Part shown: positions 10,199 through 21,548 of the stretch, piece after piece
How positions within the stretch are numbered: the first letter of the stretch is position 1
How the letters are laid out: each line of letters starts with the position of its first letter
Origin: Megamerina dolium
Lineage: Eukaryota; Arthropoda; Insecta; Diptera; Megamerinidae
NCBI GenBank assembly: GCA_963854835.1
Contig: OY978525.1
Span: 32,077,253 to 32,141,252, forward strand
Reading direction: 5' to 3'
Length of the DNA: 64,000 bases
Program-made: the position numbers and the translations under genes
Notes under the pieces: generated by a model
What the model was told of the DNA's origin: nothing
Seen by the model: only the letters and a program-made list of their open reading frames with translations
Database searches by the model: none

Positions 10199-10686
10199 GA
10201 TTAGGACATATGTACTATATGTAGGTACTCCATATAATGTCTATAGTGTAAATATATGTTGTACTTGTATCACACTAAAGTACATAAGTTGAAAAGGTAA
10301 GAGGAAAAGTCAACATGACGCGTGCTTTATAAATATGTTGGCATATACATACGTATAGATATATGCCAAACTCGTACACTTTCATTTAGAGTGGCAAAGT
10401 TAAAATAACAGCAGCTGGTAGTTATGAATATAGTCTCGAACATCTTATACATAAAAGTGCTACATATAGAGAGGATGAAGTGAGTAAAGTTCCCAACACT
10501 ATATAGAATGAGGTAGTAGCGGCTAATATTAGGTAAGACATTACGTATTAGATAAACGTCACTCATGTGATGTTTGCATCAGCATCAAGTCGCGTACGGA
10601 TGTACCACGAGTGAGTGAATGTTGTGAGAGCATCATTTTCTAACGCGTTGTAGTGTATTTACGTGAGTATGTAGTACGTACACAGC

Positions 10687-11080
10687 ATGTTTACGCCATT
10701 TTTTATGATTATTTCTTTATCATTATTATTATTATCATTATTATTTTCTGTTGATTTCTTTATTGTCTTTGAGTGTGCAGTTGTGTCAGGGAATATATTG
10801 TATGTATGTATTTATTTGTATTTTTGTGGTGGTAAGAACAGCTACATATATAATCATGATTGTATGCGTCAGTTATTGTGTGTCTGTTGATTTATCTGCT
10901 TCAGTAATGCTTAAACTTTTCACACTATGCTATTCTATATTAGAAGTAATAGCTATGGCTAATCCAAGATATTGCTTGAACAAGGTTTTTACAAAATGTT
11001 TCCTAATGACACTACACCACATCACAATTCTTAATATTCGTATACGATATGCTGAGTTTGAGGAGCCTTATAGCGTCAGT
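10687..11080. other. T-rich, simple-sequence stretch
   Basis: It contains ATTATTATTATC tracts and no recognisable gene. Two overlapping frames across it are hydrophobic by composition only. Confidence 0.5.
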
Positions 11081-12200
11081 CTTATACAATATATGTTCCT
11101 GCGCAAAGTACAATCCAGAACTTAATTTTATATGAGAAGCAACAGTTATTTTCATCCGATTAACCAACTATCCCCCCCCCCCTTTTCCAGTACGTTCACT
11201 CTTTGGCAAATCTAATTATATGTAGCAAGTTTTTGCCTGATAACATACATACGGAAGCATAAATTTGTATGGGAGATGGGCGTGGTTTTTTTCGATTCCG
11301 CCCATTTGCAAACTCATGCATTCCTTAACAAAGTTAATTGTATGTAGCGAGTTTCAAGTACATAATTTAATATTTTCGTGCACAAAGTATGACAACATAT
11401 ACACGAAAGCATAAGTTTATATGGGAGGTAGGCGCGGATTTTATTCGATTCAATCTATTTAGCAAATGTATCCATTTATTAGTAATAACAAATGTATGTA
11501 CAGGATTTCCGCTCAATAACTTTATATTTTCGAGTGAAAAATGTGAAAACTCACCTTTAACAATATATTTTTGCTTGATGGGTAGGTCTGAATTTTATCC
11601 GATCAGTCAATTTTGTAGTAATCTATTTTGCCATCAGATTAGCTTTGTGCACCAAATTTGAGATTGAAAAACTTATTGATTCGCGCGCAAAGTGTATAAC
11701 CATACATATGGAAACATAAGTTTGTATGAGAGGTAGGCGTGATTTTCATTCGATTCAGCCAGTTTTTAAATATATCTATTTGTTGGTGAATGTAATTTTT
11801 TGTACCAAGTTTCAGCTGAATAACTGTATATTTTCGTACAAAAAGTTCGAAAACATAGATTCAGCAATATACTTTTGTATGGGAGCTAGGTGTGATTATT
11901 ATTCGATATCGACATTTCTCTATTATATCATTTCTGTGATCAGACGAACGTCACGTAACAAATCCTGATTCGAAAGATTTATAATTTCCTGCTCAAAGTG
12001 TGAAAACACTCATTCTATAATATACTTTTGTATGGGAGGTAGGTGTGGTTTTCAACAGATTTCGTCCATTCACTAATTACTTCAATTGTTGCTGAAATTA
12101 AGCTTATATACAAAATTTCAGCACATTTGCTTTATAATTATGGCAGTTATCGTTCGAACATGACTAAATCAACTCGGATCGTAATTCTATTCAGTCATAC
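11080..12200 (+). repeat. Array of ~152-bp repeats, DINE/Helentron-like, forward
   Basis: About seven units, each with a core like TTTGTATGGGAGGTAGGCGTG followed by TTTTCATTCGATT, occur near 11123, 11268, 11417, 11575, 11724, 11877 and 12027. Steps are about 145-157 bp. Each unit also carries a CAAAGTGTGAAAAC-like segment. The array ends with GACTAAATCAACTCGG and ATCGTAATTCT (about 12160-12190), which resembles the conserved block of Drosophila DINE-1 elements. The same repeat forms a reversed array at 14.2-15.2 kb and further arrays at 24.4 and 56.4 kb. Confidence 0.8.
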
Positions 12201-14180
12201 ATAGGTATGCGTTTCCATATCTGCTATCTCTCGTAGATGTTGCAAACGCTCGTTATTGTTGAGGTGGAAGTTTTGTTTAAGAAGCTTAAAACACATTGTG
12301 AAAATTGTGTTTTTTTCAGTGATGTATGTAAAAAAGGACCTTCAAGCAATTCTAACTAAAATATCGATTCAACCAATGAAATTGTCGAATGAAACTGTTA
12401 TTTAAGATACACTGCCTTTTCGTTATCGTGTTTGCTTAGTGTCATTTGTATGTCTGTCTAACTGTCGCTGTTTGCGACATACTAAGTGCTACTACTATTG
12501 TTCTACAGCAGTCGCTGCTGCTGCTGCCACAAGGATAATGTCAGCATAAAATGAAATTTTGATAAATTAAACAGATTTATTACTACTCTACGTTGTTGTT
12601 GTAGTTGTTCTACTCCAATATTGTTTAGGTTGTTTGTATGAGTCGTATTTCTTCAACTGCTGTGACTGCTGCTTGCTACACAAATACATAAGTATGTACA
12701 TTCTATTGCTATACATTCTACTCATTCTATTTTTCTAATATCTACATACATACATATATTGTACCATTTGCTATACTTCAGCTTCTTATAGATGCTTTGT
12801 GACGTGTAAAGCCTAAAATTATTTTAGATGAAATTGTCGCTGTTGTTTTTGTCTTCAACGACACTATGCTCTTCTATGTACCAATACTTATACAATACAT
12901 ACGAATCTCTATGCATACAAAATATGTGCTTTTTGATTGCGTCATTGCGTATATAAATCGGGGGTGGGGTAGGGTAATGTTGTCTTTTTGCAATTATATA
13001 TACATATATTTGTTAAGAACAAAGCTAAACAAAAGACATGCGGTGGCAGTGTACGTATGCATAGAGTGTGTACCTAAAAGTATGTTACTATGTATTGCTT
13101 GTTTTATCTTCTATGAAATATTTGTCTGTTTCTGTGGTCGTCTTTCATTCTTGTGCCAGCATTAATTTTAACATTAATCTTACCGTTGTCACATTATTTA
13201 TAATCACTCGTTCTGGAATGAATTTTCTTCTGGGCGTGGCATGTGTGTTTTATTTATACATTTATTTTAATATTTTTTATTTTTTATTTTTTATTTTTTT
13301 TTTGCTTTTGAAATGTGTATCTGCTACTGTTTTCTTTTTGATATCATTATTTTTATTATTATTAATTACGTTAATTAATTCATATTCTTTGAATTTTAGC
13401 ATGCATGAAATGTCGTTGTCATAACAATTTCATACATCTTAATAATCACAAAAGAAATTCTTTTTTTTTTATTTTTCTATAATTCATTTTGCTTTTATTT
13501 TATGCGCATTATATAAATTCTTATGAACTGGTCGTTAGGTAATTATAAACATTTAAAAAATTTAGCAAATAATTTTTCTTTTTCAACGAATCTCCGAACT
13601 TAATTAGTAATTTTACAGGACAGTTCAACATCTTCTGGCCTCGAGATTATTCCAAACTGCAAATAATGATGAAAAAGAGATTAAGGAAGGCGCAATGTGC
13701 ACTTTAAAATTTCCTTCTTTACCTTTGAGGAAAGTTTTGGATGAAATTTTCAGATATATGGATCATTGGTGTTGTGAAATCTTACTGGCAGTGAAGATTT
13801 GCTTGGAAAAGCAAAAAAAATAATTGAAGGGCCATTAAAGATATAACATTTTTGTAACATCTCCTCCAGCTAATAAGAGACCAGGCAGCTTAGTCCTTTG
13901 GCAATAATCACTTGTTTTGACAGTTAAGCAGCTAACGTCATGAAAAGGCTGACCAATATTATAGTATTGAATCGAAACATCCAAAAAAATTAACAGGTGG
14001 TGCTGTTTATATGGACCTATAAAACAAAATTTAAACCACTCTAAAAAGAAAAAAAGGAACAGAAGCTGGTATTTAAACTCTGGAAGTCGAGTGTTCCGAA
14101 ATCTAGGTCCAATACCAGCTCAAAAGCTCAAAGTAGAACTGATAATTTTTTATACATTAGCAGTAAACAGCACCGAACTA
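12200..14180. other. A+T-rich stretch with simple repeats, no clear gene
   Basis: It separates the two opposed ~152-bp arrays. It holds CTGCTGCTGC and TTTTATTTTTTATTT tracts. A 42-codon frame starting near 13694 reads FPSLPLRKVLDEIFRYMD, which vaguely resembles an F-box helix but is too short to call a gene. Confidence 0.5.
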
Positions 14181-15240
14181 ATACATAAGCATTGATGTGG
14201 CCCTTCATCATCGACGAGCTGATAAATTCAAAAATGGACTAAATCGGGTGGAAGTCACACATTCCCACCATACAAAAATATGTTCTTGTAAAAATGATTT
14301 CACACTCTGCCATGAAAAAACAATGCTATAGAGCTGAAACTTGACACATACGATTATATTTACTTAACTATGAACCAGTTTAAGAATAAACGGAATCGGA
14401 TGAAAACCACACCTAGCTCTCATACAGAAATATGTTTTTGTATGCATTTTTTCACATTTTGTGAACGAAAATATGAAGATATCAAGATTGTACTTAGTAT
14501 GTGTAATTATATTCATTACTTAATGAATTAGATTGAGAATGATCATAATCGGACGAAAATCAAGTATAGGTCCCATACAAAAGTATGTTCCTGCATCAAT
14601 GATTTCACACTCTGTGCACGCAAATTCAAAGTTATAGAGCTGAAACTCGATACATATACTTGTATTTACTAACAAATGAACAAATGAGAGAATAGATGAA
14701 ATCGGATGAAAACCACACCTACCTCCCATACAAAAGTATATTTTCGTATGTACTTTTTTACACTGTGTGATCACAAATATAAAGGAATTGAGTTTATACT
14801 TGATACATTCGATTACATTTGCGACTAAATATACGAGGCTGAGAATGAGCATAATCGAATAAAAACTAAGCACATCTCCCATACAAAAGTATGTTCACAA
14901 TCTGTGCACGGAAATTCAAAACTACGGAACTCAAACTTAGTACAAGCAACAACTTCAACACTTTGTACATGAAATAATGCAGATATCAAGCTGATAATTG
15001 CTGATTAATTAACTAGTTTGGAAATGAGCGAAATCGAATGAAAAGCACTCCTAACTCTCATACAAAAGAATGTATCCAAATGTAGGTTTGCACACTTCAT
15101 GCACGAAAATACAAAGATATGTGAACAGAAGCTTGGCATATTCAATTATATTTGCTGATTAATGAATCAATTTGAGAAGGGTCGGCATCAGATATAAACC
15201 ACGCCTACCCCTCATACAAACATATATATATATTCGACCG
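14180..15240 (-). repeat. Array of ~152-bp repeats, DINE/Helentron-like, reverse
   Basis: CCTCCCATACAAAAGTATGT-type cores occur near 14270, 14421, 14571, 14727, 14880, 15057 and 15211. Steps are 150-156 bp, with one of ~177. This is the same repeat as at 11.1-12.2 kb but inverted, so the two arrays face each other across ~2 kb. No DINE-like core is recognised at its ends. Confidence 0.8.
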
Positions 15241-16525
15241 AATTTCTGTCTGTTTGTAGTGTAGTGTAGATATTTAGTCAGGTTTTTCAGAGAATTTATA
15301 AGGAAGTGATGATATTTTCATGTAGAAATTTTATACAAGGATATATTTATTTGCAATTCGTATCCATTGACATACGACTAAAGTGTCTATCCATTTTGCA
15401 CTCCGTATGTGTTTATATTACAAACCGCCTTTAGGATAAAACACTTGCATAATTTTCTTCTTTCGTTTCATAGTTTACTTATTGTAAATATAATATAATT
15501 TCCAACTAAAACCTTAACTATTTTGATATTTAAATTTGCGAATGTATTATTAATTACATATACTTGATACACACACACACACACACACAAGAATAAAACT
15601 AAACACGAACAAAACATGTATAACATTTTCCAAAAAAGCAAACGTATATTTCCACACTTGTTTGCACATGTATTTAATTTGATTCAAATATTAATTGTAT
15701 AATATGTATATATATATATTTCTGTGTTAATACATGTACTATTTACTATTCCATGTATCTACATAAATAGTTCAGTACAAATAAAGATAGATATATGAAA
15801 GAACATATGTAAATAAATGTTCTTACTAACTAGCAAATATTACTAAACGTTATTATTCTTGTTGGTATTATTGTTGATATATAGTATATCTATGTTTTAT
15901 TTATATTTACATTTGAACACACTTGTAATTATAAATTAAACAACTAAGCCATATGGGAAGTAAATATACATTCTTTCTCTCCGCCATCAACCCTTCACTA
16001 TATAAATAATTATTCAACATTATTTGTCTTTAGAATTTTTCCAATTACTACTCTCAAAAGATTTTGTAATTATACTTCTTCAAACATCGCGCAGCAAATA
16101 TTAGAACACCTGATCAAAATCAATGCTCTTATATAAGCTGAATGTATGTATTAGTGTATACCCAAAGGATATATAGATGCTATGAGCAAGAGTAAAATAA
16201 ATCATTAAAGTATATATAGATATATAGTACCATTTGTAATCAGTACACTACGTATATAGCATACAAATGTACATATAAGTAACTGCTATTCTAATTGGTA
16301 ATAAATTTCTCGTCGTCTCTGCGTGGTGATAATTTTTCATTTTTCTTTTCGCCCATGTTATGTTTTGCTCGTGTTTATGCTCATTACAAAATCTCACCAA
16401 GTACGAAATGAGACTTCAATTAACATATTTTTCTATTAAAGCTTTATTGATTCAAATTTTGATAATAATTATTTTCACTTTATTCAAGGTGAAATTAAAA
16501 ACATACGAGTACATCAAAGAGTACG
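15240..16525. other. A+T-rich stretch without recognised gene
   Basis: It includes an (AC)n tract at 15568-15589 and many TATATA runs. I see no element ends and no conserved frame. Confidence 0.6.
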
Positions 16526-17745
16526 AGGGTTACTATTTATATTTCGGGAATAGCAAATAATAACAAACATTTCTAAATGAAAACGGTTTTATTGTTTTTT
16601 AAAATATTCACCATGATGATCAATGCATCACTTTTGCATTCGTTCAAACAATTTGTTATAGCAGTTTTTTCCACTCCTCTTGAGACACTTCCAAAACATA
16701 GTTTTTGAACGCTTCAACTGCTTCTTTGGCGCTCGTAAATCATTGAACACGCAGTTTACCTTTGATATTCGGGAACAAGAAGAAGTCATGGGGTCCCAAA
16801 TCAGGACTGTACGGAGGGAGGACGAGTCATCAATTCGATGTTTTGACTGCTCAAAAATTCACCTGTTTGACGAGATGTTTGAGAGCTCGCATTGTCATGA
16901 TGGAGAATGATTCGTCTTTCGCGGTTGGTTTTGAGAATTCCTCTGAAGACTTCCTACGCTGCTCAAGCGGAACAGTAGCCACATGACTCATTCGGACGAA
17001 GAAATAGGCGACCATTTACTTCTATATGCTCTGGGCCCAAACAACTTTTGTTGGATTTGGCTCGTCTTCCACACGGTCGATTGCTGTTTTGTTTCCGGTT
17101 CATACGCATTCATCCATGATTTGTCATCTGTCACAATTTTATATACGACTTTTGAAGCACCACGGTCGAACTTTTTAAGCATTTCCTTACACCAATCGAC
17201 GCGAGTCTCCTTTTTTTGAACTATTGAAAAATTATGCGGTATCCAGCGACTGCAAATTTTTTTTACAACTAACTGTTCATACAAAATCGAATGTATTGAA
17301 ATGGAACTAATGTGCAAGGATGCCTCTAACTGACGATATATCACATGATGATCTTGCACTATCAGTTCGTGCACTGCATCGATGTTTTGTGGCACAACAA
17401 CCGTTTTTGGACGACCTTCCCGGAATTCGTCGGCGACCGAACTACGATCACGATTGAATTTACAATACCAGCGATATACTGTGGTTTTTGATGGTGCTTT
17501 ATCGTCATACAAAGAACTGAGTTCATCGACACATTCTTGTAGAGATAATCCATGTCGAAAGTTATGTCAAATTATCCAACGAAAAGCTTCTCTTGAAATT
17601 TCCATTTTTTGGCCAAATTTATTTTGTTAACTCACTGTAATTGTGAGCATGTTTCTGCTAAAAAATGTTAAATGGTGTTGCCAGATTTTAGCTATTGACA
17701 TTAGTGTTGCCAGATTCCGAAAATTAAATAATTCAATGGTTCACA
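16526..17745 (-). mobile_element. Mariner element, degenerate copy
   Basis: Transposase remnants fill 16600-17605. At the left, GAGGGTTACTATTTATATTT, and at the right (minus strand) TTTAATTTTCGGAATCTGGC, may be decayed terminal repeats, but the match is poor. Both outer limits are therefore estimates. Confidence 0.65.
16600..17605 (-). pseudogene. Mariner transposase, several frameshifts and stops
   Basis: The ATG at 17603-17605 begins MEISREAFRWII, then a TGA stop, then HNFRHGLSLQECVDELSSLY. The next frame (17512-16988) gives DKAPSKTTVYRWYCKFN, DEFREGRPKTVVVPQ, KKICSRWIPHN, VDWCKEMLKKFDRGAS and VTDDKSWMNAYEPETKQQ. This is the HTH region and first catalytic segment; the first Asp is kept, but the usual DESW reads DKSW. 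A small deletion after STVW shifts the frame. Downstream, ILHHDNASSQTS carries the second Asp, and SPDLGPHDFFLFPNIKGKLR, after another frameshift, the third. C-terminal stops follow. The layout fits a D,D34D mariner. The subfamily is not assigned. Confidence 0.85.
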
Positions 17746-17844
17746 ACGTGCGATTTAGTTTGTCAGATTCTAAAGGATATATAGTAAAATGCCTCTTCAA
17801 CCGATAGAAGCGATTGTAGAACTTAAAAACATCTTTGAAAAGTC

Positions 17845-17905
17845 TTACTGGCGCCAGTTAGAAATTCCAAACGCCGTCAGGTTCTCCATGACTACCCGAA
17901 GTTAA
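17845..17905 (-). mobile_element. RTE-like non-LTR tail fragment
   Basis: The minus strand encodes LTAFGISNWRQ-like sequence (ACTGGCGCCAGTTAGAAATT on the plus strand). It is a ~60-bp scrap of the same C-terminal tail seen at 19.2-19.7 kb. Confidence 0.6.
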
Positions 17906-18930
17906 GTTTCGTAATTGATTATTTACCAAAATTTTTTCTAAGTATTTTATTACCTAAATACCTATCTATGATGTGGATGCATCACATATATTTTTATTAC
18001 CATCGACAAAGAATTCTTATTCTAAAAAAAATATATGCTTATGATTTATATGATAATTTCATTGTTTTTGCACATTCTGTCACTGCAATAAATTCTCATA
18101 ATTTGAAGTATTTGAAGTATTTGTAAAATTTATTTACAAACAAAAGCACAAAAAAAGGAAACAATATTTGCAAATACAGAATTATGAACTTATATATGAA
18201 ACAAAACGAAAAACATCACGTCCAAAAAACAAATATTCATGTATATCCCATAAAGTATGCACAACACATTTTTATTTTATTCTCAATAAATTTGACTTTT
18301 TTTTATAAACCAATAGCAAATACCACGTAAGTGCATACCAATATACAAATGTGCTCGTTTACATATGTGCTATTACTTGTGTGTACAAATTAAAAATAAA
18401 ATTTAGAAAATGCAATATATGCAATCATATTTTTAGGCACTTAAAAATATACCATAAATACACAATGTTTGTAACTCAATAAAAAATGTATACTACAGTT
18501 AAAACATAAATATTGAGTATGTATTTTTTGAATTTAACTTTATTTCAAAGTTGGTCTATTAAATAGGATGAGTATGTATGATAATATATATATTTTTTAT
18601 GATAAAATAATTAAATATATTGACATACTACTTTGATATATATGGCAGAAAAACCTGCATGTTTGCTATTGGAAGTGTAAATTTTTTTTAATAAATATGG
18701 AGTAATATTTAAAAATCAATTTGTTCTTTATACTTTATTCTAAATTGAATATAATTTATTTATTTATTTAGTATTTATTTATTATTATTATTATTATAAT
18801 TTTTTCATTTTTTTCTTTTTTTTTGAAATGCTAATATTTATTTATACACAAAAAATAAAAATAATGTATATAAAAGCATATACCATATACTCGCTGATCA
18901 AAGAGTTTCCGCATACTTAAAATACGATAT
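17906..18930. other. Very A+T-rich stretch without recognised gene
   Basis: Many A, T and TTTATTTATTTA tracts. No frame or repeat family is recognised. Confidence 0.6.
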
Positions 18931-18933
18931 TAA

Positions 18934-19012
18934 GTAGCACAATCAATTGATGTATTTTTCAAAATTTATTTCACCATCTTCAAAGTAATCTCTTGTGAAT
19001 GCAATATTTCAT
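18934..19012 (-). pseudogene. Mariner-type transposase C-terminus, scrap
   Basis: The minus strand reads IAFTRDYFEDGEINFEKYIN and then a stop. This resembles the C-terminal DYFEG-type end of many mariner transposases. Nothing upstream survives; the adjoining sequence is an RTE-like fragment. The assignment rests on this short peptide only. Confidence 0.4.
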
Positions 19013-19014
19013 AT

Positions 19015-19135
19015 TCGGATACCACTGGAGGGCGTAGACGGAGAGGAAGACCCAACTTCCCTCGGAAGAATTAAGTGTTGAAAAATCTGACTGCCCTTGA
19101 GATTTCTAACCGACACCAGCGAACTCATAACACAA
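19015..19135 (+). mobile_element. RTE-like non-LTR tail fragment, forward
   Basis: The plus strand encodes GGRRRRGRPNFPRKN, a stop, then LTALEISNRHQR after small indels. It is the same tail as the minus-strand copy at 19170-19745, so the two 3' ends converge. Confidence 0.65.
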
Positions 19136-19169
19136 CAAACGACTATCGAAGTATTCTGTAAGCGGCGAA

Positions 19170-19745
19170 TATATAACAAAATGGGCTATAATGGACAAAT
19201 AAGTTCGTTCGTTCGTTATGTGGCAATAACAACTGGATATCGATTTAGGCCGAATATAACATGCTTCGCCAGCCATCTCTGTTTTTCGCTAGCTGGCGCC
19301 AGTTAGAAATTCCAAGCGCCGTCAGGTTTTCTATTTGGTCTTTCCACCGGAGGTTAGGTCTTCCTCTTCTGCGTCGTCCTCCAGCGGGTTCCGAATATAA
19401 CACCTTCTTAGCTGGAGCGTGTCCTTCCATTCGCTTGATTTTGATGCGGTTTACTATGCCAATATCGGTATACAGCTCGTATGGTTGTACATGGTTGTAT
19501 ATTATTCGGTACTCGCCACCAACGCAAATAGGTCCAAAGATCTTGAGTAGGACTTTTCTCTCGAAAACTCCAAGTATTCGCTTATCTGAGGTGGAAATTG
19601 TGCAGGCTTCAGCGCCATATGTATGAGAGACTTGTAGAGTGTAGTTTTCGTTCTTCGAAAGAGGGCTCGACTTCTCAGTTGCTTACTTAGCCAAAGTAGC
19701 ACCTGTTTGCAAGAGTACAAATAAGTAAGTAATTAAATAAAAGCG
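19170..19745 (-). pseudogene. RTE-like non-LTR reverse transcriptase, 3' end (best copy)
   Basis: On the minus strand, with one or two frameshifts, it encodes GLSKQLRSRALFRRTKTTLY, KSLIHM, a segment of the STSDKRILGVFERKVLLKIF type, then MEGHAPAKKVLYSEPAGG, RRRRGRPNLRWKDQIENLT, ALGISNWRQLAKNRDGWRS and MLYSA before the stop. This is the last ~150 codons of an endonuclease-RT element; the polymerase core is missing. The 3' end closes with (CGAA)n (GTTCGTTCGTTCGT at 19204-19217), a short tandem tail rather than poly-A, as is typical of RTE-type elements. Confidence 0.75.
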
Positions 19746-19789
19746 AATAGTCTAATCAGGTGAATATTGCGGTTGTAGAATGAAATGGG

Positions 19790-20285
19790 TAAAATTTTTG
19801 GACAAACGGTCACGAATAAATTGAAAGGTTTTGGAGCTAAACGAAAAGCGACACTTCGAAGGTCCAATTAGTATTTTAAAATCGATTATTTTACCATAAC
19901 GATATATCCGGTGTTGCCAATAAAATGCAAAACAGAGTTTTGGGAGCAGGCTCTAGAAGAAGGCACTAGGATGGTTGCCGAATGACGCAAGTCCAAATTT
20001 TAAGCGAATTGTCTCGAGTAAATTCAGTATTTTGGAAAATAAACGAGAAGCTATACTTTTGAGGCCTAATGGGCATATTAAAATCATTTGAATGCACCGA
20101 AACAATATTTCGTTGGTTGTGAAACAATGTGAATTGAATTTTCGGACAAATGGTCTTGGAAAAATTGAGTGTTTTTGGAACCAAATGACAAGCAAAGCCC
20201 CTGAGGCCGAATTAGTCTATTAAAGTCATTTGAATGGCCCCAAACGATATTTTGATGATCTCAGCGAAGTAAGAAACAGTATCTT
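19790..20285. repeat. Three-unit tandem repeat, ~145-195 bp steps
   Basis: Units at about 19797, 19993 and 20137 share the pattern TTTTCGGACAAATGGTC, TTTTGGAnCnAAnnGAnAAGC, then GAGGCC-AATTAGTnTATTAAA and TCATTTGAATGG. No coding content. It resembles the tandem cores of the Helentron-like elements in style, but I see no shared motif with them. Confidence 0.65.
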
Positions 20286-20474
20286 TCGTGCGGTGTTTTC
20301 ACTTTAAGCCTGAAGACACTAAATTATCAATCATTGTAGCTTAGCTGGGATTGGTGTTTTGTGCATTGTTCATTAATCATGAATTTAAGTTTCACTAGCG
20401 ACAAATTTTATAGCAAATAAAAACAACAATAACGAGCAATGACAGTAATAATTTTAAACAAAAAATCTGCTGAA

Positions 20475-20600
20475 TAGAGCTATGTGATAAGGGTTAGAAA
20501 TAGTGACATCACAGGGGTTCTGCCGCTCGGAAGCGGTCAATATAATGAGTTCTCTTTGTATTCTGTCCAAACTTAACACGCACAACAATACGTAAATAAA
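20475..20600 (+). mobile_element. tRNA-derived SINE, 3' fragment
   Basis: GTGACATCACAGGGGTTCTG, CCGCTCGGAAGC and CTGTCCAAACTTAACACGCA match the body of the complete SINEs at 48-49 kb. The tRNA-like head is absent. Confidence 0.75.
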
Positions 20601-20970
20601 AGCTATATTCAATTCTTTACAATCTGTAAGTGCCAACTATATCAGAATTAATTTCTGAATTTTTTAATGCGATTCTCACCAATCCAAGGTCGTACAGTAC
20701 GAGCTGTAACTTCATCGTGCTGCCTGCTCATTTGAAACATTTTGCACCACTGATCTCCACTGTTTACCTCAAGAGTTTTGTATCATTCACTGCATTACCG
20801 CACCGAAATCACGATATTTAATAAAATTTTACAGATACCACAGTGGCACAGTATTTTTTGCCTGGCTGCTTTTAGAATAAGTAGGAAAAATGGGTAAAAT
20901 TCATATCGGAGCGAAATATGTAGCTTGAACACGCAAAGTAAAATTAGAACTAGAAATAATTTTATAGTAC
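20601..20970. other. Unassigned stretch
   Basis: It is somewhat less A+T-rich than its surroundings (for example CGTGCTGCCTGCTCA near 20717), which hints at an old coding remnant. I could not identify one in either strand. Confidence 0.4.
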
Positions 20971-20977
20971 ATTTTAA

Positions 20978-21544
20978 TTCACTAGCTCCCTCACAAACGG
21001 GTCATTTTTATCCCCTTTTTGGAAAGTCTGAAGAAAATAGCATTTGGGAGGGCGCTGGAGGGTTAAAATTTTGCAGGAAATTATTCGCCGGAAAATTCCC
21101 CTAGGGGTATTGTAAAACAAAACATAACATAAGAGTCCACAGAAAATATAAAATCAAATGTTTCTTTGAAACTGGCAACTTCTTATACATTCTTTTATAT
21201 ATTTGTGGAGTCACATGTAGACATCACCACATGTGTACATCACATGTGGATATTACATGTGATTCAAATTCTGGTGATAGTGATGATTGCGATACTGATG
21301 TCCCAAGCGCCGAACCATTACCCTCGAAAAACTAGAGTTATATTTATGAACAAATTATAAAAGAATGCATAAAATAGTTGAATATTCTTTGTATACAAAT
21401 TTCGTCTGTGAATAAACCTAGTGAAATTTTCAGGCAAATAATTTCCTAAAACATTTTAACACTCTAACAACGGTCTAAATGCCATTTAATTCAGACTATC
21501 CCAAAGAGGTGTCAAAAGGACCCTTTCGTGAGAGGGCTAGAGGG
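20978..21544. mobile_element. piggyBac-like non-autonomous element
   Basis: Flanked by TTAA at 20974-20977 and 21545-21548. The terminal inverted repeats TTCACTAGCTCCCTCACAAA and, inverted from the right end, CCCTCTAGCCCTCTCACGAA, agree at most positions. The similarity then continues inward for ~125 bp (for example AGTCTGAA...GCATTT against AGTCTGAATTAAATGGCATT). Between the repeats, the plus strand at about 21260-21330 encodes DSNSGDSDDCDTDVPSAEPL and a stop soon after. Acidic N-terminal stretches of this kind are common in piggyBac transposases, so this may be a transposase remnant. The TTAA target supports piggyBac; no catalytic domain remains. Confidence 0.7.
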
Positions 21545-21548
21545 TTAA

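Noticed and set aside
10509..10519. TGAGGTAGTAG, identical to the first 11 bases of let-7
   Set aside because: The match ends there (CGGCT follows), and no pairing arm is visible nearby. Treated as chance.
11389..11968. Plus-strand frames of 80-90 codons with alike peptides (YFCMGxRxDF)
   Set aside because: The likeness comes from the ~152-bp DNA repeat. Stops and shifts differ between units, so it is not a repeat protein.
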